From positions 1 through 64,000 of the forward strand of contig NZ_MVBD01000013.1 of NCBI RefSeq assembly GCF_002000055.1: 64,000 nt of DNA. Direction: 5' to 3'. Position 1 is the first letter of the stretch. The number at the start of each line of letters is the position of its first letter. Below, in pieces: positions 8,084 through 17,093 of this stretch. A program made the translations under genes and the position numbers. Source of the stretch: Marinicella sediminis (GTDB lineage Bacteria; Pseudomonadota; Gammaproteobacteria; Xanthomonadales; Marinicellaceae). A model generated the notes under the pieces. That model was not told the origin of the DNA. It made no database searches and saw only the letters and a list, made by a program, of their open reading frames with translations.

Positions 8084-10069
8084 TTACCAATGCACACCAC
8101 GCATCAGGCTGGCAAATGCCATTTGCTCAGGCGAGACTTCTCTGGGGGTACTGCTCGACTCTCCACGTGCCGCCGATGAATCCGGAAACATATTGAAAGC
8201 GGTGTTCATCATTACTTCCATGGACTTGGGAGCAACAGCATGCATCACTTGCGCAAAGATACCCAATCGGGTGGCGATGCGTTGCGGTCGGCGAATGATG
8301 GCGTCTTTGATGAACAAGGCCGCTTCTTCGGGTGAAATGGTTGGCACATTGTTATACATTTTAGTGGGGGCAATCATTGGTGTACGGACCAGAGGCATGT
8401 TGATGGTGGTGAATGCCACGTTGTGATCATTGTATTCCGATGCGGCACATCTGGAAAAGGCGTCCAGGGCTGCCTTGGATGCCACATAAGCTGAGAACCT
8501 TGGCGCATTGGTCAGCACCCCAATTGATGAAATATTGATCACCTGTCCATGCCGCCGCTCAGCCATTCCTGGCAGGAAACCCATGATCAGCCTCAAAGAA
8601 CCAAAATAATTCAGATCCATGGTCCGCTGAAAGTCATGAAAACGGTCATAGGACAAAGCAATGGAACGACGAATCGAACGGCCTGCATTGTTGATCAGAT
8701 AATCCACGCCGCCCAGGTCTTTGAGCACCACATCTACCAGGGTTTTGGCTGATTTTTCATCAGACAGGTCGGCGGTGTAGGCACTGACTTTGGCGCCGCG
8801 TTTCTTCAGGGCTTTGGCTGTTTCATTGAGTTTTTCTTCACCCCTGGCAACCACAATCAGGTGAGCGCCTGCATCAGCCAACATCTCCGCCACAGCCAGG
8901 CCGATGCCCGACGAGGCTCCGGTAACCATAACCCGTTTGTCCTTCACGCGACCGGACAATGAGCGGTCAATGAATAAGTCAGGATCCAGGTTGCGTTCCC
9001 AGTAATCCCATAAACGCCAGGCATATTTTTTCAGCTTCGGCAGTTTTATACCAGAGCCTTTCAGTGCCTTTTGGGTCTCACGGTCATCAAACCGTGTGGG
9101 GTAATTAATGAACTTCAGCACCCCAGGAGGAATGCCCAGGTCATTGAAAATTTGAGCCCTGATGCGTTTCACCGGAGACAACATCATCAAGCCTTGCTTG
9201 ACCGCGCCAGGAATGAAATTAAAAATCCGGGCATCAACCCGCATATTCATTTGTGGGGCATGAGCCGCATCTGCAAAGACATTCAAAACCGAACCAATGC
9301 GTCTTGGATTTGGGTCAGTGATGTGGAAACAACCACCGTCCAGACCCTTTTTATGGGAAATGTGATCCAGCACATCCACCACATAATCGACCGGCACCAT
9401 GTTCAGACGTCCGCCTTCAATACCCATCATTGGCATCCATTTGGGGAACGTATTGCGCAGTTTCTGAATCAGTTTAAAGAAATAGTATGGGCCATCAATT
9501 TTGTCAATCTGCCCGGTTTTGGAGTGACCCAAAACCATACCCGGGCGGTAAATCCGGAATGGAATCTGGCAGGTGTGTCTGACCACAGCTTCAGATTCGT
9601 GCTTGGTTTTAAAATAAGGATGATCCAGACCTTCGGCTTCTTCAAACATGTCCTCCCTGAAGACGCCGGGATACATACCCGCCGCGGCGATGGAAGACAC
9701 GTGGTGAAAACATTTGGCTTTGATGGCTTCCGCCAGATGAATGGCATGAGAAGTACCATCGACATTGGCAGCCATCTGTTCATCCAATCCGGCACTCATG
9801 TCATAAATAGCAGCCAGGTGATAAAAGTGTTTGATTTTACCGGTCATCAGTTCACGGTTTTTCTTGGTCACCCCCAGACTGTTTTTGGTCAGGTCACCTG
9901 TCACCAGGTCAATGCGCTTCATCGGGGCATCCATGTCCTCAAGCATTTTCTTCAGCTTGGTTTTGGAACCTGAGCGTACCAACAGATATATGTGCCCGGT
10001 TCTCGCAAATAGTTTTTCCAGCAAGTGACGACCAACAAAGCCTGTTGCACCCGTGATGAAATATGCCAT
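8084..10069 (-). CDS. Two-domain fatty acyl-CoA/aldehyde reductase-like SDR protein
   Basis: A 661-aa protein with two Rossmann modules. Residues about 1-350 are an extended SDR (start MAYFITGATGFVGRHLLEKL; catalytic-type Y-x3-K as YFKTKHE region) like the NAD-binding/male-sterility domain of fatty acyl reductases. Residues about 375-620 are a classical SDR (VMVTGASSGIGLAVAEMLAD; NNAG; YVASKAALDAF). This architecture and length are like the Marinobacter-type reductase that turns fatty acyl-CoA into alcohol, and also mycobacterial Acr-type proteins. The facing gene on the other strand is an acyl-CoA-binding protein, supporting an acyl-CoA substrate. The exact product (aldehyde, alcohol, wax-ester precursor) cannot be told from sequence. 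Confidence 0.8.
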   Translation of the reverse strand: MAYFITGATGFVGRHLLEKLFARTGHIYLLVRSGSKTKLKKMLEDMDAPMKRIDLVTGDLTKNSLGVTKKNRELMTGKIKHFYHLAAIYDMSAGLDEQMAANVDGTSHAIHLAEAIKAKCFHHVSSIAAAGMYPGVFREDMFEEAEGLDHPYFKTKHESEAVVRHTCQIPFRIYRPGMVLGHSKTGQIDKIDGPYYFFKLIQKLRNTFPKWMPMMGIEGGRLNMVPVDYVVDVLDHISHKKGLDGGCFHITDPNPRRIGSVLNVFADAAHAPQMNMRVDARIFNFIPGAVKQGLMMLSPVKRIRAQIFNDLGIPPGVLKFINYPTRFDDRETQKALKGSGIKLPKLKKYAWRLWDYWERNLDPDLFIDRSLSGRVKDKRVMVTGASSGIGLAVAEMLADAGAHLIVVARGEEKLNETAKALKKRGAKVSAYTADLSDEKSAKTLVDVVLKDLGGVDYLINNAGRSIRRSIALSYDRFHDFQRTMDLNYFGSLRLIMGFLPGMAERRHGQVINISSIGVLTNAPRFSAYVASKAALDAFSRCAASEYNDHNVAFTTINMPLVRTPMIAPTKMYNNVPTISPEEAALFIKDAIIRRPQRIATRLGIFAQVMHAVAPKSMEVMMNTAFNMFPDSSAARGESSSTPREVSPEQMAFASLMRGVHW

Positions 10070-10149
10070 TAATTTTCTCCCGTTATTTGATTGACCGTAG
10101 ATTTAAAATCGTGTCAAATGATGGTTATTCAATTTTTGATAATCATACC

Positions 10150-10407
10150 ATGACTGAATTAAATGATGCATTTGAGAATGCTCAGAAAGACGTAAAAAAA
10201 TTAACCAATCGCCCAGACGACGCGACTTTACTGAAACTCTATGCACTGTATAAACAAGGTTCTACCGGTGATGTTCAGGGTGATAAACCTGGCTTTTTTG
10301 ATTTTGTCGGCGCTGCCAAATACGAGGCCTGGGAACAACTCAAAGGCACCTCAGCAGAAGCCGCCCAACAGCAATACGTTGACTTAGTAGCCAAGCTGAG
10401 CGACTGA
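10150..10407 (+). CDS. Acyl-CoA-binding protein (ACBP)
   Basis: Small cytosolic carrier for medium/long-chain acyl-CoA. 85 aa from the ATG giving MTELNDAFENAQKDV. An in-frame ATG at 10063 would add 29 residues overlapping the neighbouring gene and is not favoured. The family signature is clear: LYALYKQGSTGDV, then KPGFFDFVGAAKYEAW, the acyl-CoA pocket residues of eukaryotic ACBPs. It is divergent from the acyl-CoA reductase gene (80 bp between starts) and runs directly into a TetR gene. Confidence 0.93.
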   Translation: MTELNDAFENAQKDVKKLTNRPDDATLLKLYALYKQGSTGDVQGDKPGFFDFVGAAKYEAWEQLKGTSAEAAQQQYVDLVAKLSD

Positions 10408-11034
10408 GTGAAAACCAAAGAACGCATACTGACCACTGCCCTCAGACTGTTCAATGAAGAGGGCGAACCAAATGTAACCACCAACCACATTGCCGATGAA
10501 ATGGACATCAGCCCCGGCAACCTGTATTACCACTACAAGAGCAAGGACGACATCATTTGGCAAATTTTTCTGCAATACGAGAAGCAAATCAAGGAAGTGT
10601 TGGACGCTCCGGACTTTAACCACGCCTCCATGAAGGACATGTGGCTGTACCTGAACATGGTATTTGATGTGATTGTTGAATACCGGTTCCTTTACCGGAA
10701 CCTGATTCAGCTGATGAATCGCATCGAATTTCTGAAAAGACATTTCAGACACATCCTCGCACTGAAGTCTGAAAAAGCCCTGTTGATTCTTGAACAATTG
10801 CGTCAGGAAGGCACCCTCAGTGCCGACCAGCGCACCACCGCTAACCTGGCAGACCAAATTGCCCTGACCTCAACATTCTGGCTGAACTACTCGGTGGCCA
10901 TTTTTGATGACAACTTCGATGAGCAAAAGAAATTGTCACACGGCATCTTTCATATCCTGCAAATGATCGCCCCTTTTCTGGACGAAAAACAAAGGACATT
11001 CCTGGACGAATTGTCCAAACAATTTTTATCCTGA
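10408..11034 (+). CDS. TetR/AcrR family transcriptional regulator
   Basis: 208-aa regulator. The N-terminal helix-turn-helix is visible (ILTTALRLFNEEGEPNVTTN, then MDISPGNLYYHYKSKDDII), the LYYHYKSK segment being the TetR hallmark. The start is a GTG immediately after the ACBP stop (TGAGTG), so the two are probably translated together. The effector is likely an acyl-CoA or fatty acid given the neighbours (inference). Confidence 0.88.
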   Translation: MKTKERILTTALRLFNEEGEPNVTTNHIADEMDISPGNLYYHYKSKDDIIWQIFLQYEKQIKEVLDAPDFNHASMKDMWLYLNMVFDVIVEYRFLYRNLIQLMNRIEFLKRHFRHILALKSEKALLILEQLRQEGTLSADQRTTANLADQIALTSTFWLNYSVAIFDDNFDEQKKLSHGIFHILQMIAPFLDEKQRTFLDELSKQFLS

Positions 11035-11075
11035 TAACCGGCAATCATCATCAACAACAATGGTTCACCGTCGCT

Positions 11076-12137
11076 TTATGGGCTAAGGACAGTTCCTGGT
11101 AGCTGTTCAACCAAACCGGCACCCATTAAGGTACTTGGTGTGTGATATCCAGAGGCACCGGCATGCTTGCCCATGAGCGCCTGAGCGACCAACAGAGAAC
11201 CGTCGGCCGTCACCTCATACCCGTTAGCCACCTGGATGCGATAAGTCTGTCGCTCACCGGCGGCGTTGGTGACCTCTCCCCAAACGTGGGTGGTGAGTTT
11301 TTCCCGGGTGGCCTGATCGGGTCCTCTGACTTTTTTATCGACCCGCTTTTTGAGGAAATTTTGCACCAGACCAAGCCCCAGAAGGGGTTTGAACCAATTC
11401 ATTCTTTTCAATTGCTTAACCATCCCTGGTGAGGCAGGAATGTACACTTCGATGTTGGGTATGCCGGTGTTGTGATAAGCCGTAGACACATCACCCCAGG
11501 GAATGGTCATGGCCAGTTTTTCACCCGCACCAAAATCGATTTTACGGGTTTTTGCAGCCAGCGGTACCGTGACAATCTGTCCACCTTTTCTGACCTTTCC
11601 GCCCTGCGGCAACGCCTCCACTGAGGTTTTGGCAGTGCCAGGTGAAAACCCAGAACGCGAATCAAAACCCAATGCCAGGTGAGTGGCATCCGGCATCATG
11701 GCTTTCAACCGCGCGGCCACACAATCGGTAGGTATCACATCAAAACCAACCCCCGGACACAATACCACGCCACGTTCTTTGGCTGCCTGGTTCAGACTGG
11801 CGGCCATTTCAAAAACGGCAATTTCCCCAGTGATGTCCAGGTAATGTGCCTGTTGTTTGAGACAGGCCTGCATCATCACTTCCGCGGTTTGTGAAAATGG
11901 TCCGGCACAATTCAATACCAGCGCAATGTTGCTGATCAAAGCATCAGATTTGGCCAGCGCATGGATGTCAAAAACCCGGTAATCCAGGCCATGTTGTTCA
12001 GCAAGGGCTTTGACTTTTTGTTCACTTCGGCCGGCCAGAACTGGGGCCAAGCCAGCTTTGACTGCGCGCTCGACAATCAATTTGCCTGAGTAACCTGTGG
12101 CCCCATAAATCATCCAGGACTGTTGTTTGTCATTCAT
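11076..12137 (-). CDS. Saccharopine dehydrogenase-like NAD(P)-binding oxidoreductase
   Basis: 353 aa from MNDKQQSWMIYGATGYSGKL; an upstream ATG would extend 19 residues into the preceding gene and is not preferred. GATGYSG is the dinucleotide-binding loop, followed by LAGRSEQKVKALAEQHGLDY and the CAGPFSQT motif typical of the saccharopine dehydrogenase/trans-acting enoyl reductase family. Family members act on lipids (for example polyketide or phthiocerol pathways) or are uncharacterised; true lysine-pathway function is unlikely. Its start overlaps the stop of the SDR gene at 12134 by 4 nt. Confidence 0.75.
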   Translation of the reverse strand: MNDKQQSWMIYGATGYSGKLIVERAVKAGLAPVLAGRSEQKVKALAEQHGLDYRVFDIHALAKSDALISNIALVLNCAGPFSQTAEVMMQACLKQQAHYLDITGEIAVFEMAASLNQAAKERGVVLCPGVGFDVIPTDCVAARLKAMMPDATHLALGFDSRSGFSPGTAKTSVEALPQGGKVRKGGQIVTVPLAAKTRKIDFGAGEKLAMTIPWGDVSTAYHNTGIPNIEVYIPASPGMVKQLKRMNWFKPLLGLGLVQNFLKKRVDKKVRGPDQATREKLTTHVWGEVTNAAGERQTYRIQVANGYEVTADGSLLVAQALMGKHAGASGYHTPSTLMGAGLVEQLPGTVLSP

Positions 12138-12934
12138 CGGAACATCCTCTTCATCATTTTGAGTTTTTGCTTGTAAAAGTAATTCGGAAACCAACGGGCA
12201 ATCCGGTATTGCCAGCGGGTTTGCTGGTCACACAAGACCATGAATTGTTTTTGTTTAACCGCGTCGAGAATCATGGTTGCCACATCTTCTGCTGTGTATT
12301 TCGAACGTTCCATCCAGCGGTTGATTTGTTGCTTAATCTGATCATCAGACTCCTGCATGGAATCCACCAGATTGGTTTTAAAAAACGCCGGACAAGCCAC
12401 TGCCACATGGACCCCATCAGCTGCCAGCTCACCTCTGAGGGTTTCGCTGAGCGCCAATACGCCGGCTTTGGCCACGTTATACGATGCCATGCCTGGTGCC
12501 AGGGCAAGGGCTGCAAATGAAGCCACATTGACCACGGCAGATCCGGACTGTTTCTTCAATTGAGGAATGAAAGCCTGACAGCCCCTGACCACACCCATGA
12601 CATTGATTTGCCACTGTCGCTGCCATTCTTCCTCGGTGGTGTCGGTCAACATACCTTGCGACCCCACACCAGCGTTATTGACCAGCACATCGACCTGTCC
12701 GAAGTGTTCAATCACCTGGTTTTTTAAAGTCAATAAGGCATCTGTCTGCGACACATCGCAGTGAAAAAACCGGGCATCAACACCACGACTTACCAGTTCC
12801 CGGGCTGCCAGTTCACCAGCCTCCTGTTGCACATCAGCCACTGCCACATCAAATCCGCGTTCAGCGGCTTTTTGCGCCAGTGCCAACCCCAATCCACTGG
12901 CAGCGCCAGTGATGACAATCACTCGTTTATTCAT
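12134..12934 (-). CDS. Short-chain dehydrogenase/reductase
   Basis: 266 aa from MNKRVIVITGAASGLGLALA. Classical SDR motifs: TGAASGLG cofactor loop, LVNNAGVG, catalytic Y-x3-K as SYNVAKAG, and the active-site Ser in VNVASFAAL. The C-terminal half (ACPAFFKTNLVDS; then about 60 residues rich in basic/aromatic residues ending KLKMMKRMFR) suggests membrane association. Substrate unknown; operon with the saccharopine-dehydrogenase-like gene suggests a lipid-modifying step. Confidence 0.85.
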   Translation of the reverse strand: MNKRVIVITGAASGLGLALAQKAAERGFDVAVADVQQEAGELAARELVSRGVDARFFHCDVSQTDALLTLKNQVIEHFGQVDVLVNNAGVGSQGMLTDTTEEEWQRQWQINVMGVVRGCQAFIPQLKKQSGSAVVNVASFAALALAPGMASYNVAKAGVLALSETLRGELAADGVHVAVACPAFFKTNLVDSMQESDDQIKQQINRWMERSKYTAEDVATMILDAVKQKQFMVLCDQQTRWQYRIARWFPNYFYKQKLKMMKRMFR

Positions 12935-12955
12935 GGGGTCATGATAACAGAAAAA

Positions 12956-12986
12956 AGCGAACATTCGCTCGTTTTTTTGTTATAAT
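12956..12986 (+). promoter_or_regulatory. Promoter with palindromic operator candidate before the acyl-CoA dehydrogenase
   Basis: The palindrome AGCGAA-CA-TTCGCT (12956-12969) has perfect 6-bp arms and lies where the -35 element should be relative to a perfect TATAAT at 12981-12986. A repressor bound there would block the +-strand gene at 13017 and may also affect the divergent SDR gene. Either TetR protein of this cluster could be the binder (inference). Confidence 0.5.
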
Positions 12987-13016
12987 CGATCAAAATAATT
13001 TCACCAGAGTAACCAC

Positions 13017-14198
13017 ATGACCCACACAGACTTCGAGTCAATCATTGAACGCATCCATTCCATCATGCATCAGCAGGTGATGCCACTGGAACCGTTGTTA
13101 CTCCAACAGCAATGGTCCCGGTTATTCAATGCCATGAACCAAATCAGGACACATGTCAAAGCACAGGGGTTGTGGGGACCTAACCTGCCTGCCGATGTGG
13201 GTGGCATGTCACTGTCCATTAAACAATTGGGACTGATTTCTGAAGTCACTGGTCAATCCCCACTGGGACATTATTGTTTTGGCTGTCAGGCACCAGATGC
13301 TGGCAATGCTGAGTTGTTACACATGTATGCCAATGACTTCATCAAACAAGCATTTCTGTTGCCTTTGGCAAGTGGTGAGATCCGCAGTTGTTTTGCCATG
13401 ACTGAACCACACACCGCAGGCTCCAACCCCACGCTACTGGACAGCACAGCTGAACTGATCGATGACCATTGGGTGATCAATGGTCGTAAATGGTTTACGA
13501 CTGCAGCAGATGGAGCCGCTTTCACCATTGTCATGGCAGTTACAGATCCACAAGCGCCAAAACACCAAAGAGCCAGCATGATCATCGTCCCGCTGGACAA
13601 CCCAGGCTACCAGAACCTGCGAAACATTCCGGTCATGGGCCATGCTGGCAGCGGATACTACTCGCACAGCGAAGTTGAATTCACCAACTGCCGGGTGCCA
13701 GCCAGCCACTTGATTGGACAGCGTGGTGCAGGATTTAAAATGGCACAGCAGAGACTCGGGCCCGGCCGCATTCAGCACTGCATGCGCTGGATTGGCATCG
13801 CCAACCGTTGTTTTGAACTGATGTGCAAACACATCAACTCACGGCAAATCACCCCCACCAGCACCCTGGCAGATCAGCCACTGATGCAAGCCAAAGTGGC
13901 AGAGTCCTATGCCGCCTTAAACGCCTCAAGGGCATTGGTTCTGGAAACGGCTGACATCATTGACAGTGCCGGTTTTGAAGCCGCCAAACACCACATTTCA
14001 ATGATTAAATTCGAATGTGCTGGCATGTTACAATTGGTGGTGGACAATGCACTGCAGTCCATGGGAGCTCTGGGGATGACTGATGACAGCATCGTGGCCT
14101 TCTTTTACCGGGAAGAGCGCGCGGCTAGAATCTATGATGGCCCGGATGAAGTACACAAATTATCACTGGCAAAAAGTCTGCTGAAAAAACATCAATGA
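13017..14198 (+). CDS. Acyl-CoA dehydrogenase (ACAD10/11-like)
   Basis: 393-aa FAD enzyme that introduces a double bond, or in the ACAD10/11/LvaC branch processes 4-phosphoacyl-CoA. Visible: CFAMTEPHTAGSNPT (substrate/FAD contact), WVINGRKWFTTAADGA, and the C-terminal FFYREERAARIYDGPDEVHK; the base Glu region is in the last segment. Its stop overlaps the start of the next TetR gene by 4 nt, and an APH-fold kinase follows. The kinase/dehydrogenase pair is the bacterial equivalent of the fused human ACAD10/ACAD11. Confidence 0.9.
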   Translation: MTHTDFESIIERIHSIMHQQVMPLEPLLLQQQWSRLFNAMNQIRTHVKAQGLWGPNLPADVGGMSLSIKQLGLISEVTGQSPLGHYCFGCQAPDAGNAELLHMYANDFIKQAFLLPLASGEIRSCFAMTEPHTAGSNPTLLDSTAELIDDHWVINGRKWFTTAADGAAFTIVMAVTDPQAPKHQRASMIIVPLDNPGYQNLRNIPVMGHAGSGYYSHSEVEFTNCRVPASHLIGQRGAGFKMAQQRLGPGRIQHCMRWIGIANRCFELMCKHINSRQITPTSTLADQPLMQAKVAESYAALNASRALVLETADIIDSAGFEAAKHHISMIKFECAGMLQLVVDNALQSMGALGMTDDSIVAFFYREERAARIYDGPDEVHKLSLAKSLLKKHQ

Positions 14199-14884
14199 AT
14201 CTGAGTTACGAAACCTTCCTGCAAGAGTTTGAAGCCCTGGTGGAAGACGAATGGTCCTGCCTGTTTGATCTTTATCATGAAAAGCTGAATCTGAAAAACC
14301 GCAAGATCGCCACCAAAAAATTTCAAACCATTATTGAATGCGTTTTTAAATTATCACAAACCAAGGGCTTTCAAGCCATGACCTTACGCGACCTCAGCCA
14401 GGAATCTGGTATCAGCATGGGCGGTTTGTATAAATATTTTTCCAATAAAAATCAGATCGCGGAAATGATTCATGCAGCCATGATTCAAATGGCTGAAACT
14501 TGTCTAAAGATTCGTCAATACCGCCATCAGGACCCGGTTTTCGAGTTGAACGAGCTGTTGGCCAGACACGTTTTCCTCAGTGAACGCTTAAAAAAATGGT
14601 TTTACTTCGTGTTCATGGAATGCAAAAGTTTGGACAAGGACCTGATGGAAACCATCATTGCATCTGAACGGTTCATGGAAAACGCCATCCACCAGCGCAT
14701 TGTGGATGCCAATCAACAAGGTCTGAGCCAATGCACCAACCCGGATTTTGTTTCCGCCATGCTCAAAGTCATGTTACAGGAATGGTATCTGAAATCCTGG
14801 AAATACCAACAAAAAAACATCAATGCTGATCAGTATGTGGCCAACCTGTTGCTCAGCGTCTATCAACTGATACAGGTAAAGTAA
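14195..14884 (+). CDS. TetR/AcrR family transcriptional regulator
   Basis: 229 aa. The helix-turn-helix is preceded by an unusual 45-residue N-terminal extension (MNLSYETFLQEFEALVEDEW onward). The DNA-binding part is FKLSQTKGFQAMTLRDLSQ then GISMGGLYKYFSNKNQIAE. It overlaps both neighbours (acyl-CoA dehydrogenase by 4 nt, kinase gene by 1 nt), so it is expressed with the catabolic genes it probably controls. Confidence 0.88.
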   Translation: MNLSYETFLQEFEALVEDEWSCLFDLYHEKLNLKNRKIATKKFQTIIECVFKLSQTKGFQAMTLRDLSQESGISMGGLYKYFSNKNQIAEMIHAAMIQMAETCLKIRQYRHQDPVFELNELLARHVFLSERLKKWFYFVFMECKSLDKDLMETIIASERFMENAIHQRIVDANQQGLSQCTNPDFVSAMLKVMLQEWYLKSWKYQQKNINADQYVANLLLSVYQLIQVK

Positions 14885-15885
14885 TGACCCCGGAACAACA
14901 ACAAAACATCAGCCAATACCTGTCCACACAGCTGCAATCCACCGGTCCTTTTACATTCACCGCTTTCACTGGCGGGGCCTCCAACCTCACCTATTCTGTG
15001 AAAGATGAGAAGCAGGAATGGATCATGCGCACTTCACCTCCCGGCACCAAAGCCAAAGGCGCCCATGACATGAAAAGGGAGTATGATCTGCTGTCCCAAC
15101 TTCACCCGGCTTTTCCCTTGTGCCCTGAAGTGGTGTTGATGTGTCAGGACGAAGCGGTTTTTGACCGGGATTTTTACCTGATGAAACCAATCAATGGCAT
15201 CATCATTCGCCAACAACTGCCTGACATATACCAGGGCACTGACCTCAGCTTGCTGTGCCAGGAATTGGTGAATGTACAAAGTCGTCTGCACCAGGCGCCC
15301 ACCGGGCAACTCCAGCGGTTTAACAAGGGTCCGGGCTACATAGAACGACAGATTTCAGGTTGGATTCACCGCTACCTGCGGGTGGCACCGGAACAAGACC
15401 TGGCTCCACCAGTGATCAGTTGGCTACAAAAGCATCAGCCGGCAGACAAGCGGACCTACACCCTGATTCACAATGATTACAAGTTTGACAATGTGGTTTT
15501 TGACCCGCAGGACAACACCCGGATCATCGGCGTCCTGGATTGGGAAATGACCACCATCGGAGATCCTTTGATGGACCTGGGTTGTTCATTGGCTTACTGG
15601 TTTGAAGCCGGTGATAATGAGCACCTCAAAGCCATCAGCATGATGCCTACCTACCTGGATGGCATGCTGACCAGAGATGAGCTGGTTCAGGCTTATGCCG
15701 AACACAGCGGTCTGCAGATTGATGATTACCACTATTATTATGTTTACGGCCTGTTCAGACTTGCCGTCATCCTGCAGCAAATTTACTATCGATATGAACA
15801 AGGCCAGACCGATAATCCGGCCTTTAAGCCATTGGGTCAGGTCAGAGATCTGATCCTGCAACAGGCACTCGGCCAGATTGCCTGA
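14884..15885 (+). CDS. APH-family phosphotransferase (acyl-CoA-linked kinase, LvaA/ACAD11-like)
   Basis: 333 aa with the aminoglycoside-phosphotransferase/choline-kinase fold: glycine-rich FTGGASNLTYSV, ATP Lys in WIMRTSPPG region, catalytic HNDYKFDNVVFD (Brenner motif H-x-D-x4-N) and metal-binding VLDWEMTTIGDPLMDLG. This subfamily neighbours acyl-CoA dehydrogenases. In P. putida LvaA it phosphorylates the 4-hydroxyl of hydroxyvaleryl-CoA. Its position between the dehydrogenase and an SDR supports hydroxyacyl-CoA catabolism here, not antibiotic resistance. Confidence 0.85.
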   Translation: MTPEQQQNISQYLSTQLQSTGPFTFTAFTGGASNLTYSVKDEKQEWIMRTSPPGTKAKGAHDMKREYDLLSQLHPAFPLCPEVVLMCQDEAVFDRDFYLMKPINGIIIRQQLPDIYQGTDLSLLCQELVNVQSRLHQAPTGQLQRFNKGPGYIERQISGWIHRYLRVAPEQDLAPPVISWLQKHQPADKRTYTLIHNDYKFDNVVFDPQDNTRIIGVLDWEMTTIGDPLMDLGCSLAYWFEAGDNEHLKAISMMPTYLDGMLTRDELVQAYAEHSGLQIDDYHYYYVYGLFRLAVILQQIYYRYEQGQTDNPAFKPLGQVRDLILQQALGQIA

Positions 15886-15912
15886 GCCTTAACCCATTTA
15901 CCGAGAGAAAAC

Positions 15913-16665
15913 ATGAGCCAATTCAAAGACCAAGTTGTTCTGATTACCGGAGCCAGCCGAGGAATCGGCGAGGCCATCGCCCACCAGTTTGCCGCCGAAG
16001 GCGCCCAGGTCATCGTCAGCTCCAGATCCCAGGAAGGGGTGGATGCTGTGGCCAACGCCATCAATGAACAAGGCGGTAAAGCCGCCGCCATCACCTGCCA
16101 CAATGGCGACCGTGAATCCCGCGAGCAACTGATTGCCCGGACTGTTGAGCAATTTGGCCAACTTGACGTGATGATTAACAACGCCGCAGCCAACCCCTAT
16201 TTTGGCAATGTGCTGGATATGGGCTTTGAAGCCATTATGAAAACCATTGAAGTCAACATTGAAGGGTATTTTCACATGAGTCAACTGGCCGGTCAGCAGA
16301 TGCGTAAACAAGGCAGTGGCGTGATCCTTAATACCTCTTCGGTCAACGGCCGTACCACAGGCTACAATCAATCGTTGTATTCGGCATCCAAAGCCGCCAT
16401 CATTTCCATGACCGAAAGCTTTGCCAAAGAATGCGCACCATTTGGTATCCGCGTGAACGCCATTCTGCCAGGCCTGACCGACACCAAATTTGCGTCAGCC
16501 CTGACTCAGAATGAAGCCATGCTGAAAATGATCCTGCCACAAATTCCCCTGGGTCGGGTGGCACAACCTGAAGAAATCGCACCAGCCTATCTGTTCCTGG
16601 CTTCCGAAGCAGCCAAATACATCACTGGAGTGAGTTTACCCGTCGATGGTGGATACCTGGCATGA
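15913..16665 (+). CDS. Short-chain dehydrogenase/reductase (FabG-like)
   Basis: 250 aa classical SDR: VVLITGASRGIGEAIAHQFA, the NNAA motif, NTSSVNGRTTG with catalytic Ser, YSASKAAIISM with Tyr/Lys, and the C-terminal YITGVSLPVDGGYLA. Last gene of the acyl-CoA dehydrogenase-TetR-kinase operon, with RBS GAGAGAAA before the ATG. In a Lva-like pathway it would interconvert a ketoacyl- and hydroxyacyl-CoA (inference). Confidence 0.9.
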   Translation: MSQFKDQVVLITGASRGIGEAIAHQFAAEGAQVIVSSRSQEGVDAVANAINEQGGKAAAITCHNGDRESREQLIARTVEQFGQLDVMINNAAANPYFGNVLDMGFEAIMKTIEVNIEGYFHMSQLAGQQMRKQGSGVILNTSSVNGRTTGYNQSLYSASKAAIISMTESFAKECAPFGIRVNAILPGLTDTKFASALTQNEAMLKMILPQIPLGRVAQPEEIAPAYLFLASEAAKYITGVSLPVDGGYLA

Positions 16666-16730
16666 TGACATGGATCAGAACACCAGTGACATGACCCTGA
16701 GACCTGTGATGAGTTAAGCAAGGACAAAAG

Positions 16731-16758
16731 ACCAACCTGAACCGGTTGGTTTTTTTTT
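16731..16758 (+). terminator. Rho-independent terminator after the SDR gene
   Basis: ACCAACC pairs with GGTTGGT around a short loop and is followed by nine T residues, 66 bp downstream of the SDR stop. Closes the acyl-CoA catabolic operon. Confidence 0.85.
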
Positions 16759-17093
16759 GACAGCCTGTTCTGAGACAATCAATCGTTGTGTGCCAGCTCC
16801 ACAGCCTGAATTGTTGAATCGGGTTATTCTGAGCCCCTCCTCTGCTTTCAGCGATCTGATCTGAATTGGTTGAGGTTGCTGGTAATTTCCGGATAATGGC
16901 GTTCCAGGCTGTACAAACTGGCTTATAACTGTGCCAGCCTCAGACGCTAATAAGGTAAGAACAAATCATCGCTTCTGATGGTTACAGCCGCCTGTTCCAG
17001 TAAAGCTTCAGGCAGTTGGGGAGCACAGGGGTCATCGATTGAATCAATGACTCCCCTTATCTTTTTTTGATAACAATAAATCCCCCAAACTGT
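16759..17093. other. Intergenic stretch, no gene seen
   Basis: About 335 bp between the terminator and the convergent beta-barrel gene. Reading both strands I find no ORF with family similarity, no tRNA and no repeat. It is A/T-rich near 17060-17090 (ATCTTTTTTTGATAAC), possibly terminating the minus-strand operon that ends at 17094. Confidence 0.5.

Noticed and set aside
9071-9973. 300-residue plus-strand frame inside the acyl-CoA reductase gene
   Set aside because: Antisense of a clear enzyme gene; His/Gln-rich composition is what the reverse complement of this coding sequence gives. No domain or RBS.
14884-15885. Aminoglycoside resistance phosphotransferase
   Set aside because: Fold matches, but the operon and the family branch beside acyl-CoA dehydrogenases point to acyl-CoA-linked kinase activity.
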